64,000 nt of DNA from Mercenaria mercenaria (lineage: Eukaryota > Mollusca > Bivalvia > Venerida > Veneridae): the NCBI RefSeq assembly GCF_021730395.1, contig NC_069362.1, positions 70,573,501-70,637,500 on the forward strand, written 5' to 3'. Position numbers and translations under genes: made by a program. Positions 45,668-58,700 of this stretch are shown here, one piece after another; positions within the stretch are counted from its first letter, which is position 1; each line of letters begins with the position of its first letter. The notes beneath the pieces were generated by a model. That model was not told the origin of the DNA and did no database searches. It was given only the letters and a program-made list of their open reading frames with translations.

Positions 45668-48600
45668 GTCTGTTTACAAATTTTAGATTTATTGTGAATT
45701 AATTACTGCATACAGCATAAATAATGGTATACAATTTTGTCAAATTTTGTTCTGAGTATAACAAAAACAGACTGTTAATGTCTGAATACATACCAAAATC
45801 AAGACATCATAAAGGCTAAATAATAAATGACTTTTCATATAGTCACAGAAATGCTTTAAAAGCGCACACATTATTTTGGTTCATGAGTATTTGAAGTAAA
45901 GTAGGTGATGCTTCATTTTGACTTTTTAGTAGAATTTCTAATGTTTAATTTGAAACTGTTCCTACGCGAAATTTAATCTATGTGTTTGATAATGATGAAA
46001 ATCCCTTTTAGTTCAACTACCGGACGGGAAGAACATTTTATTTATCAGATAAAATAGTTATGTTGTATAAATTTCGGCGTTCTTCTGAAATATGGCGAGA
46101 GAGTCTTGACATTAACACTTTCTTATCTAAACCGTTGATTTTGTACAAAAATTGTTTGAAATTACACACAATGATTTATTAAATATGTTTAACTTTTGAT
46201 ATTCTAGTCTTATTCTCATTATACTAAAGCTTAAGGAACGCTATTCAGTTAACATCAAACATTCTAGGTATTAAGCACAGTTGTAGGCGGCATAAATCTT
46301 AAACACATAGACTGAGGTCCAATATTATAGACAACAAAGAAAAACCAAACAACCTAATGTACCGCCTTGGACGGTCAGTTGCAAAAGCACCACTGGAGAA
46401 TTTTAACCTGTAAATAAATGCACCAATCCTCATTCTTAATCTCCATCATAATCCAACACTACAGTTATTATCATCCGTTGAATCCTTAAGCATGTAATGT
46501 TTACAGAAGGCATGGCATGTAAACCAGAGAAACACTGTTTCTGTAAATTAACATAAAAAGAAAACTGAATGAACCATGTATACGTATTCTTTAATGCCAT
46601 GCCAGAAGTCGGAGCATCACAAGTACATACTATGGAGGGACGAAACAGACCAGAAGTCAGATTTCAAATTACATCAATTTTAATACCTTCCTGTGTGCAA
46701 TACTGGGATTTTCATAGCCTTATTCTTAAACAACATCCCCATGAAATATAGTTTTAAGTTGCCTTGTTTAAATTACTTTTAACTTTTAAGACGTAGTTTC
46801 GGTTACTATAGTAAATTTTGAAAATTATGGAAACAATTTATTATCACGTTAGCCCAACCAAAGAAATTGTTGATACTATATTGATTATGTCATTTAAATC
46901 CTCAATATTACCACACGTTTTGAATCACGTTAGCCCAACCAAAGAAATTGTTGATACTATATTGATTATGTCATTTAAATCCTCAATGTTACCACACGTT
47001 CTGGTATTCGTATTCATTCAAAACTTCAACAAATATGTTTCAATATTTAAAAGAAAAGTTTTTTTGACTATTTTCTTTTGCTGACACATTTAGCATTTTA
47101 GTTGAAAGTATCTATTACGGTAAGTCTGTATGATCAGATAAGTGTTTGTACAGTCAAATTCTTTTATATTGCAGACACAAGCTGGTGTTGAGGTCATTTA
47201 CGGAGGTTTGTATCAGTTTTTTTTTGCCATTGTAAGATGCGAATGCATGAATGTTGAACTAATCATGCACATGTGTAATTTCTGCAAAATTGTTTTGGTT
47301 TCCCATTTAAGAAAACGTTCAATTTAGAATCAAATTATATTTTTGTTAATAATAACAATCTTGAGATAATGTTTACAATGTTTTCGACATAGAATCGACG
47401 GGTGTTTAGTCCTTTTTGTTTTAGTGCAAGTATCATTTTAGTTTGTCATTTTTTAATTTTTCTATATTTCAAGAAAATTACTCTCTAATTTAAATAAACT
47501 GCATTTGATCAAGTGAAAAAACTTCATAAATCGTGTACACAGTTGCTCGCACTTGTAGCATATGCTAGTATATGCTAGACATAGAAGCTAGTGGAACACA
47601 TCTAGGCGGATCTAGAAAGATTCAAACTAGTCATTTGCTTGAGCTGTGTAATGTTAAACACAACGATATGTTGCATATAAGCATCTAAAAGAAAATAATA
47701 TTGTCATCACTTGCATTGAAACTAGGACATGTTTGATAATTTTGTTTCACATTTTAAAGAATATATTTATCAAAATAGGAAATAGGAATTTCATTTATAT
47801 AATGTTGAAAACTTTTTAATTAAAATGTATATGGCTTTATGGACGAATACTTAGAATTCGTCATTCTCTCATGACCTTGGATATTATGAACTCTACTGTT
47901 TTGATCATCTTTTCCGTTTGTAGATTTTTCTCGAGTTTTCTGTTTAATATAAGACAATACTTTTGAAAACTATATATCAATGTTAAGATGTCTAAGAATA
48001 GTAATAGGGTATTGTTGAAATTCTGTAGTATTTCATCTTCTTTTGAATTTATCTTAAAAACGGACTTGATAGAGTATGATTTACAGCAACTTTCAGAATT
48101 CTGGATAGTTAAATTACAAAAAAAGTAATATTCGCCTTACTTTTCGTTGAATCAATAAGAAAGTTTTCAATTATCTCAGTCAACAAGGAAAACAACTATT
48201 TGTTTAACAATTTTAGAAAATTCTGAAAATCATTCGAAGCTTTTTTCTACAATAACATCTTTGCGTATAAAATAAATATAAAAAAAACCCTTCATAATAT
48301 TAAAATTTCCCTCTAACAACACCAGACCACCTGCAAAATGGTGTGTCACAAATATCTGCCTCTCATTAGCATTGAGAAAACCTATTAAAGATGGTGCAAA
48401 CAGTAGACTAAATAATACTTTTCGTTAAATACCAGAAACGAATTTGTACGCGTATTATAACTGCACGAAAGTATGTCGTTTTTGACACTAGATACTGTTG
48501 TTCTAGATTCACAGAGTAAATAACGTATTCCGTGGTGAACTAGTATTGCGACAGTCACGAAAGTATCCACTTTAGGACAATATATTAGAGTGGGTCACGT

Positions 48601-48734
48601 GAAAGATAAGAGAAATGCCCGAAGTAGGCAGATCAATGGAGTTTCATTTCTGCTAACGCATATACCGCCACACTTAATCGAAAATATACAATTTTGCAGT
48701 ACAGATGTATCTAAAAGACATTCAGGATAAAAAA

Positions 48735-48765
<31 letters not shown>

Positions 48766-49748
48766 ACCATTAACTTGTTTAATTATAGGGTCTAATTTAA
48801 ATAGGAAAGCCAACAGTTGGATCCGAAGTCGGTTGTCGGGCCACGAAGTGGAAAAGTGGGTCTTTTGGCAACCAACTGTTTTTTACCACTTCACCAATGG
48901 TCTAGTGGGTTACCCCTATGCAACTAGCCTAATGTGTTAAGAACCGATAAGTGGGCCTCTTTGATTATAACTGATTGGTGGGTTAAAATTTTATATAAAA
49001 ATTATATAGGGACCCATTATTTAACCAAATATATATATATTGCTTGACACTATAGTATTCTAAATCACTGTGATATTTCTGCATTTCAACAATGATGGCT
49101 TTAACACATAACATGTTATTAATGTTACGTAATTCTGCACGTTCTGATCAATTTTTGTTTCATAATTTTTCATAACTTCAGAATATACGTAGAAAGCTGG
49201 TCAAACAGGGAAGTGAGTGTCACTTGCTTGTGTTTATTCTTGATTGATTTGAAAAATTGGAGTGTGCATAGGAAAATCCAATTTTAAATAACATATTTTT
49301 TCCAATAAAATTGTTTCTGTACTGCAGATTTTGATTAAACTTTGGAAAGTCAATTAATTGTCTATAATACGTTGAGATAAAATTTGGTGGTCCGTGTGAT
49401 TATTTTCAAGAGATCTGCCCATAATTAAAGAGGTCCACCAATTTCATGTGGATCTGAAGGCATTATGTAGAATTATTTCACGTCTGTCATTTTCTTATCT
49501 CTGAGTAAGGTTGTTGTGGTTAACGTATAAACAAGACTACATTTAAATGTAAGATTATTTTCTATTCCGTATACCGGAATAGTCGTGACATAGCTTTGTA
49601 TTGTCAATGCCCAAAACAGCAAGAACCTCAGAAAGAACAGTTAAGCGAACTCATTTTTAATTAGGTTTAGAAAACAAATGTTTGTTCTTTTTAGCTCATC
49701 TGATTTTTTGAAAAAAAAAGATGAGTTATTGTCATCACTTGAGCGGTT

Positions 49749-49781
<33 letters not shown>

Positions 49782-52700
49782 TGCGTCGGCGTTGCCTGGT
49801 TAAGTTTTATGTTTAGGTCAGCTTTTCTCCTAAACTATCAAAGCTATTGCTTTGAAACTTGGAATACTTATTCACCATCATAAGCTGACCCTGTATAGCA
49901 AGAAACATAACTCCATCTTGCTTTTTGCAAGATTTATGGCCCCTTTTGTACTTAGAAAATATCAGATTTCTTGGTTAAGTTTTATGTTTAGGTCAACTTT
50001 TCTCCTAAACTATCAAAGCTATTGCTTTGAAACTTGGAATACTTGTTCACCATCATAAGCAGACCCTGTACATCAAGAAACATAACTCCATCTTGCTTTT
50101 TGCAAGATTTATTGCCCCTTTTGGACTTAGAAAATCAGTTTTCTTGGTTAAGTTTTATGTTTAGGTCAGCTTTTATCCTAAACTATCAAAGCTATTGCTT
50201 TAAAACTTGCAACACTTGTTCACCATCATAAGTTGACCCTGTATAGCAAGAAACATAACTCCGTCCTGCTTTTTGCAAGATTTATGGCCCCTTTTGGACT
50301 TAGAAAATATCAGATTTCTTGGTTAAGTTTTATGTTTAGGTCAACTTTTTCTCTTAAACTATCAAAGCTATTACTTTGAAACTTGCAACACTTGTTCACC
50401 ATCATAAGCTGACCCTGTACAGCAAGCAACATAACTCCATCCTGCTTTTTGCAATAATTATTGCCCCTTTTGGACTTAGAAAATCATTTTCTTGGTTGAG
50501 TATTATGTTTAAGTCAACTTTTCTCATAAACTATCAAAGCTATTGCTTTAAAACTTGCAACAGTTTTTCACCATCATAAGTGGACACTGTACATCAAGAA
50601 ACATAACTCTATCCTGCTTTTTGCAAGAATGATGGCCCTTTTTAGACTTAGAAAATCATGGGTAGGACAATATTTCTATTACACAAAAAAATCAGATGAG
50701 CGTCAGCACCCGCAAGGCGGTGCTCTTGTTTAACTAATGCAACCGACCCTCTTTATCTACCATCGATCGTAAAGTTTTTCTATTTTTCTTTTGTTTTGCG
50801 AAAAAAAAATAAGAATGAAAAATATAGCGAACAATACTTTACAATGTATAATAAATGAGCATGTAAATCATATATAACACACCTCTGTAAAATACCCCGT
50901 TTTTGCGGTTATCGGCAACAGTACTGTAGCGAATTTTATGTATATTTCATAGAAGAAGGTGACGCATGTATCTATTTGCTAGGAAATAATTTGTGCCCAT
51001 GTTTCCAAAATATATCTCTTTTTATCTACACTCATCAGGCATAATTCAAACTTTGCCGAATCGCCGAAAAATATACAATATAGCAGCATATGAACTGAAT
51101 ATTTTACACCTCAAGTAATAACTAAAACTTCCTAGTATAGCGATATACTTCTGATTTTTTTTTCATGCCTGTTTCTACGAAATATGCGGACGATTTGCCG
51201 ACACACTTTGACATTTTTATATAAAATTTGTATCCAATATTGACATATTTCAATGAAAATTTGATATAATATCTTATTATTCAAACTAAATAAAAAGTAA
51301 CAACGACAACAAATCGAATTAAATTCATTGAGCTGTGGCATTTAAAAGACAATAAAATCTATTAGCAGATCAAGTAAAAGCGCATAACTCACCCAAGCAA
51401 ATTAGTACCAGAGTCGGTTCATTAGAGGTAAAGAAACACTCAACACACCTCACGCTCCTCATTAACTGCTTAATTAAGTGGAATTCTATTATAGTAAAAC
51501 TGAAGACTTTAAACCGTTAGTAACATTAAAAGTGCATCTAGGTGCTGGCCGCTGTGTGGTAGTTAGTGCCTTCCGAAGATTAAAAAAAAATGCGGCTAGT
51601 AATCTTGATTTACATGCTCTGTTAAAAAGTTATCTACCGTTAGTGGTAGTTTGTCATGTGTTTACCCTATAACTGTTGTACCGCATATGAATGACTGACT
51701 ATGTTGTGACTCTTCTTCCTCCTATGCTATGACTATGTCACTATGGTGAAGTTGTTTTACCCTTAGTATGTTTCGATATTTACTGATTCTGTATTTTACA
51801 GAGGAGGCCTCTGATAACCCTGAAGAAACCTCGGGGTATTTTGAGGGAGACATCGAACTTTTACCAGGAGAAAACCCATTGGTACAATTTACATATTATA
51901 GATTATATAATTTTTTATGGTATGTGAATGTTTTAGGTTTATTTCCAAAACGTTAAATTAGTGTATTTCAAATAAAATAAAATATAAATGCAAAAGTTTG
52001 ATAAATAGAAATTTTATTATAAGATGTACAGCATTATAAAACGGTCGCCTCTTAATAAATATTTTAATCAACATGGGTTTTAGACACCAGCTATTTGATA
52101 TGTAATAAGGTAATAAGTAAGAAATATCAATAAAAAGCATCATGATTATTTACTAACATGTCAGATAAATTTACCCCTAACTAGAATAACAAGTAATAGT
52201 AATACCAACCATATGAGAACATTATGCTTAATGTGTATAAAACTGTTGTAACCAATGTATTTAAAGCACAGAAATGCTATAGCAGATAGAAGAAGGAGAT
52301 GGGCCAATGGGATTGTTCCGTATGAAATCTCGTCAACTTACCGTAAGTGTAGTAATATATTCATTGCAAGTGATGGTCATGTTTGACATAGAACTTTTCC
52401 GTTCTGATAGATATTCCCATGAATTTCTAATAGTTACACATTTTATGCTTCAAAGTTGATATAATTTCAGATCTTCCATTGTTTCATATCGTGTAAAATG
52501 TATCAAACTAGCAAATAAAACTGTTTTAATGACTGGCATCGAATACTCCGAAAACAACAGGCAACACGTAAAAGACTACAAGTTTAGCCATGAATAAGTA
52601 GTTGTTTAAATGGCATCTACGCTGTAAATGATATTTTACAAACAGCACGAGGGAAGTACTACAGAATAATGATCACGCAATCTACGACTAACTGGTCATG

Positions 52701-55700
52701 TTCTTACTTGCATGTAAATTAAAGGAATATTTAGGACCAATTATTTATCATTCACGAGTCCTATATATATACACCGAACCGCAAAATAAACGCAACACAT
52801 TTCTTTTTTGAATATTTCCGCCGTAAATATATTTTACTAACCCAAACGTATTTGAATATTATTTATACATGTAAAATATTACTATGCCACTAAAATTTAT
52901 TGAAATCATCGTACCGTGACACCTGACTGGCACAACAATACGAAAAGCACGTTTTGCACGTGCGCGCTCAAAGTAAGTAAATTATTTTTAAAAAATCGCT
53001 AATTTCGTGACCTGTTACGATTTTACAATTAAAAAAACACCCCAAAAGATTTTTAGCTGACATAAATAGTCTTTTGCAATGCCACGACTTCCGGATAATT
53101 TGCGAAATCTGGCTGTCGAAATGCTACATGCATGAATGTCCACGAGACGTATAGCTGCAGCATTAGGTTGTCATGCTTCGACGATTGTAAGACTCCATCA
53201 ACGTCTATTACAAACTGGTAATGTTCAGGATCGACCAAGGACAGGACGTCCCAATGTGACAACACCGGCACAAGACGCACAGGTGCAAGCTGCCCGCCTC
53301 AAAGCCACAACTACAACTACTGGGATTAATGGGTGAGTCTCATATACATGTACAAAACATTAACATTGCAATCATTCTTTATTTTAAAAAAATAACCAGT
53401 TATATGTATCAACCTTGTTGGTATCAATTAAACAAATAACGCAATGAAGTCATATTGATAATATTTCATATGCGATTCGGTGCACTACTTCATACAATGA
53501 TACAAATAACGTAATGTGCATGTACTTGTACTAATTGCATATTTGTTCATTGTAGACGTAACGTCAGCGATGATACGATACGCCGTCGGCTATATGCTAT
53601 TGGTTTCAAGGCTAGACGCCCGAAGAAAGAATTGATTCTCACTGCTAGAAATCGGCAGAGGCGTTTAAAGTGGGCTACGAGACATCTACGATTTACCCGC
53701 AGGCAATGGGGTCAAGTGCTATTTTCGGACGAATCCAAGGTCAACGTCAACCGGCAGGATGGACGTGTACGTGTATGGCGCGCACGTGGTGAGCGAGTAG
53801 CAGATCAGTGTGTACAGAGGTATGATCCTAGGGGTGGTGGAAGCGTGCACATCTGGGCTGGTATGTCCCAATTTGGACGTACTACTTCTCAACGGCAACG
53901 GCAACGCCCATAGGTACGTAAATGACGTTCTCCAACCGGAAGTGATGCCGTATATGCGACAGAAACTACGTGGTGGCATATACCAGCATGATAATGCAAG
54001 GCCTCACACGGCGAACCTAACAACTAACTTTCAAAGAAACAATAATGTTAATGTCCTGGACTGGCCGTCCTTGTCGCCAGACCTGGCACCGATAGAGAAC
54101 ATCTTGGCGGAGCTCAAAACACGCGTGTATGCACGTCAACCACCACCGAACAACCTTCAACAGTTACGTCAGGCTCTTATCCAAGAGTGGAACAATATTC
54201 CACAGAACGATATCGCGAATGTAATTGGCTTCATGAGACGTAGATGCGTTGCTTGTATTCAGGTCAATGTAGGATACACGAGATATTGACAATGTGTGAA
54301 AATTGAACTTTGACATAATGAAATCGGGGTTATTTGTTGATATATTTTAATGAAATTTACACAGTATGTAGGTAAGGTACCAATGAAATGAAATAAACTC
54401 GTTATTCATCATTTGAATTGTTTATTTTCGAATAAGATGTGTTTCCCCAACCCGTTGCGTTTATTTTGCGGTTCGGTGTACATCTATATTACTGTGTGTC
54501 TTGTAACAAGATGCTACAAATGCAATATAATATAACTCATAATATAAAGTTGCAAACTTTAAACTGCATTTTTGTAGCATCTGCTGTGCAGAATATCTTC
54601 CATCAAGCCATGACTGAAATCGAATCTAGAACAAAAGTCAACGGCAAGACATGCATTCATTTCAAACCTCATTCTGGAGAATCCGGATTCGTTAAATTTG
54701 TTACTGGAACCGGGTTTGTATAATCTTTCAAATTCTAATGGGTTCGTTTCTTGACAATTTCGGCAGGTCATTAAAGTATGTTAGTAACAGGTCACACTTA
54801 ATTTATCTACGTACAGTGTGGTTTAAATTCACGACATACATGAAATGTCGTCCCAAATGACGTCAAGCACACGGACGATATTTGCACGCCGAAAAAAATG
54901 TTTGTAATAAATCGTTGTATCAATGTATTTATCCAACGGAAAGGACTATGAATACAGACTGTAATAAATGTTACCTACCGGTTTCTTTGTTCGATGAGGT
55001 CTATAAACACCTTATAGACCACCAATTTCCAGGCCTGTCCTACCTCTACTGTTTACACGAAAAATCTCATGTTCCTGTAGCGGAATCGGACCCGAGTCGC
55101 TTGGATGATAGTCCAATGCTCCATCCACTGAGCCAAATTTGTCGACACACTTACTCACTTGTCAGAGATTAAATTTAAAGTTATGCGTAAGCGACCGAAA
55201 CAATGCAGTAGAATCATGAGAAATCCGTGCCTGTAATTTAAGGCGAACGCGTGACTGACTCCGTAAACATAGTATCACTGGTTTCAAGAAAAGCGGCATG
55301 CCTTCAGATCGTTCGACAACAACAAAAAAATCATTTTTTAGATATCTTGAAATAAATGCTATATTTCTTAAGAAGGTTTTAAAACTTTATTACTGACAAA
55401 CTTTATGTTACGGAAACGCATGAGAATTTGCTGTTTTTACTACTTTTTACGATGAAAATCGAAAGGCGTTTGTCACGGTTTTACTCCAGGTAAACTGTCT
55501 CGATTATAAATATCTATAATAGACCTTTCTAACGTAAACGTAAATCGGAAACGGATTACTGAATCCGTAAATGTTATTTGCAAATAATGGTCTAAGGGAG
55601 ATACTATTGCATTACTATTGGATGAAATTGTCTCCCCTAGACCACAGATTAGCCTAAAATTTTACGAATTCAGTATTCCGTTTCGTTATTACGTTTACGT

Positions 55701-58700
55701 TAGAAAGGTCTATTTTGAAGTCATTATTCACTACTTCGGCTATAACGCTATTGGTTACCACAACAGGAAAATGTTTGTTTTTGCCGCGGCGGTCCGGGGT
55801 TTGATTCCCGACGCGGTCATCTTGTTTTTCTTGATTTGGAATTTTTGAAATATTTTAGAAACAAAAATTCATATTTTAATATTCATAATATGACCAAAAC
55901 TTCAATTTGAAAGAAAGATTATTTTTTAGCCAAATCTGGAGGCATGCTGCTTTAAGTGAGAAATTTCCGACCAGTTTTATATATCTTGAAAATTGATCTA
56001 AACATGACTTTACTGTAAAGTTTTAACATTCAATTCTAAAAAAGTCTTGATATTTGTCTGAAAGTTAATACTGGCCAACTCGTCCGTCTAGGAGGAGAAT
56101 GCTTCATGAAACAGGACATTTTATTTTACAATGAAAAATAAAGACAATGATAAAATTGCAAAAAAAGAAAAAAAAACAAAAAACACAACTTTCGTCCAGG
56201 TTAATCATTAATCTGCTTTGAAAATTGTAACGATTTTCAGTACAATCAACATGGAACATAAATTTAAAAAAAAACAGTCCTGTTTAATGATCGTGAAACA
56301 TTCCAAACTTGTTTGAAATAAGATTGACAGTTTAAGCATATTTAAAGACCGTTTTTAGGAAGTGGCAATTGATGAGTAACTGGTCAAAGTACATTTCTTG
56401 TTTTCTGAAAAATGTTCTTATTTTGCTGAATGTCGTTAATTCATATCAAAATATCAGTCGCCATTTTATGCCTTTAAATATCATAAGATATTTTGAACTG
56501 TACAAAGTTTTGTCGACCTGACAGTCTTTCATACGTATAAAACTGACAGTTTCCTGGATTCTATACTTGTATTTACATCCACAAGTATCTGACAACTTCC
56601 TCACGTGAATCAGATGTGGAGGACCAGAACGAATTTAAACTATATAATATTTATTCAAATCGTTGCCATGTATGTATATTTAGGTAGCAAATTAAAGAAC
56701 TAAATAAACTAAAAGTTTCTTATAATAATTATGAAAAACAAGAGCTGTCACTATTGGTGACAAATAGCCCCGAAGTAGGCCCCAAAATGCCACAGTTGTG
56801 TGCACAAAAGAAATCACATATCATTTTGTGACCTTGACCTTGCCCTAAGAGGCCTCGGTCATAAACGTGACACATCTTCTCAATATGGTTAACATTTGTG
56901 TCAAATTATTTTCAAATCCCTTGATGAATGGCAGAGTTATTGACAAGACAAGAAACACCTTTGACTTCTAAGTGTGACATTGACCTTGGAGCTAGAGATC
57001 TGGGTCCCGCGCGCGCATGACACCTCATCTCATTATATGGAACATTAATGCAAAGTAATTTCAAAATTCCTTCATCAATGACAGAGTTATGGACCGGACA
57101 AGAAACAAACCAATTTAACCTTTGACCTATCATTGTGACCTTGACCTTGGAGCTAGGGGTCTGTCTCTTGCTCATGACACGTCGTCCCAATATGAGGAAC
57201 ATTTATGCCAAGTAAGTTCAAAATTCTTTAAAGAATGGAAGAGTTATGAACCGGACACGAAACATACCCTGTTAACCTGACTTATAAGAGTGACATTGAC
57301 CTTGGGAGCTAGGGATCTGGTCTTGCGCTTGACATATCGTCTCATTATGATAAACATTTATGCTTAGTTGTTTCAAAACCTCTTCATGGATGGCAGAGTT
57401 ATGGACATGACAAGAAACAGACCATGTTAACCTTTGACCTCTAAGTGTGACCTTGACCTTGGATCTTGGAGCCTGGGTCTTGCGCCTGACACGTCATCTC
57501 ATTATTGTAGATATTTATGCCAAGTTATTTCAAAATCCCTTTATGGATGGAAGACAAACATCCCGGACAAGAATTAACCGGACGCATACACGCACGGACG
57601 CACGCAAGGACGGACATTGCGATTTTCATATGCCCATCTTGCGGGCATAAAAACTTATAAAATACCATCCGCGTCAAATTCTGACTAATTGACTAAACAC
57701 ACATCGATAATCTCAGAAAGAGACTATAATCTTCCGAATATTTCCCAAATGTGCACGGATTTTTCATGGAAAACAAAATGTCATGTCCTAGTTGCTGACA
57801 AATATATTTACGTATGCGTAGCAAGTTGGGCCTTTTGTTATATTAATAGTATCCGATAAATTGTAGCACATATTGTCTTCTTCCTTCTTCTAACTATTTG
57901 TTTGTAATCATACATACACGTTACAAACGTTCTTCAAATCCGAAACAAATCTGGACTAGGTAAAACAAAGAAGCATGTAGGTAAGTCAGTTATCATACTC
58001 GGAATAGGTCTGCATAGTGTTTATAGACCAGTGAGGTGATTTGAAAATCCGCCCGCTACGCTCGCTCGGTTCACAAATCCCTCACAGGTCTATAAACACA
58101 ATGCAGACCTATTCCTCGAACAATAACTATTACATAATCTAAGATATGACTGTATAATCAATGTTAGAAAGTTATGTAAATTGATGGAAAACTGTTTTCA
58201 GAACGTAACATGCTGAGTTCAACTAGATTTCACATTTTAAAATGTATTTAAAATACAATATCATTTGTAAATTCACTGTATGATCATTATGTTGCCCGGG
58301 GTGTTTTGCCCATGTATTATTCTGATTTTCTAGGGAAAACAAAAAATATATAATAATACGCTGCAAATACTACTGAAAAAAAAAGGAGCAAAATTCATTT
58401 CAAACGCATAACGGATAATCGAATACATGGTTATAAACTAACACAATTGAACAAATAACAAAACAATTCTTCGTTTTAGTTTATTAATATGTCTGTACAT
58501 TAGATGACAGTGAAGAGTAACCATACGATATATATGTTTTGTGCTGACAGGTTAGAAAGTCGAGCAGTTTTCTCTTTTGCCATACTGTTAATTCATGATT
58601 TTAGTTTTCATGACATTAACTTAGCTGTACAGCGTAGGTAGAAAGGGATTTATTTAATGTAAAAAAAATAAACTGAAGACTCAAACGTTATTAAAGGGTT

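Noticed and set aside
49852-50579. Three similar frames of 65-68 codons that could look like a peptide gene family
   Set aside because: They are the same 174-bp tandem unit read in one frame (174 is a multiple of three); no signal peptide or start context.
55780-55870. tRNA-like GGGTTTGATTCCCG followed by T-rich tail
   Set aside because: A B-box-like motif alone, without an A box at the right distance, so it is probably a short repeat fragment.
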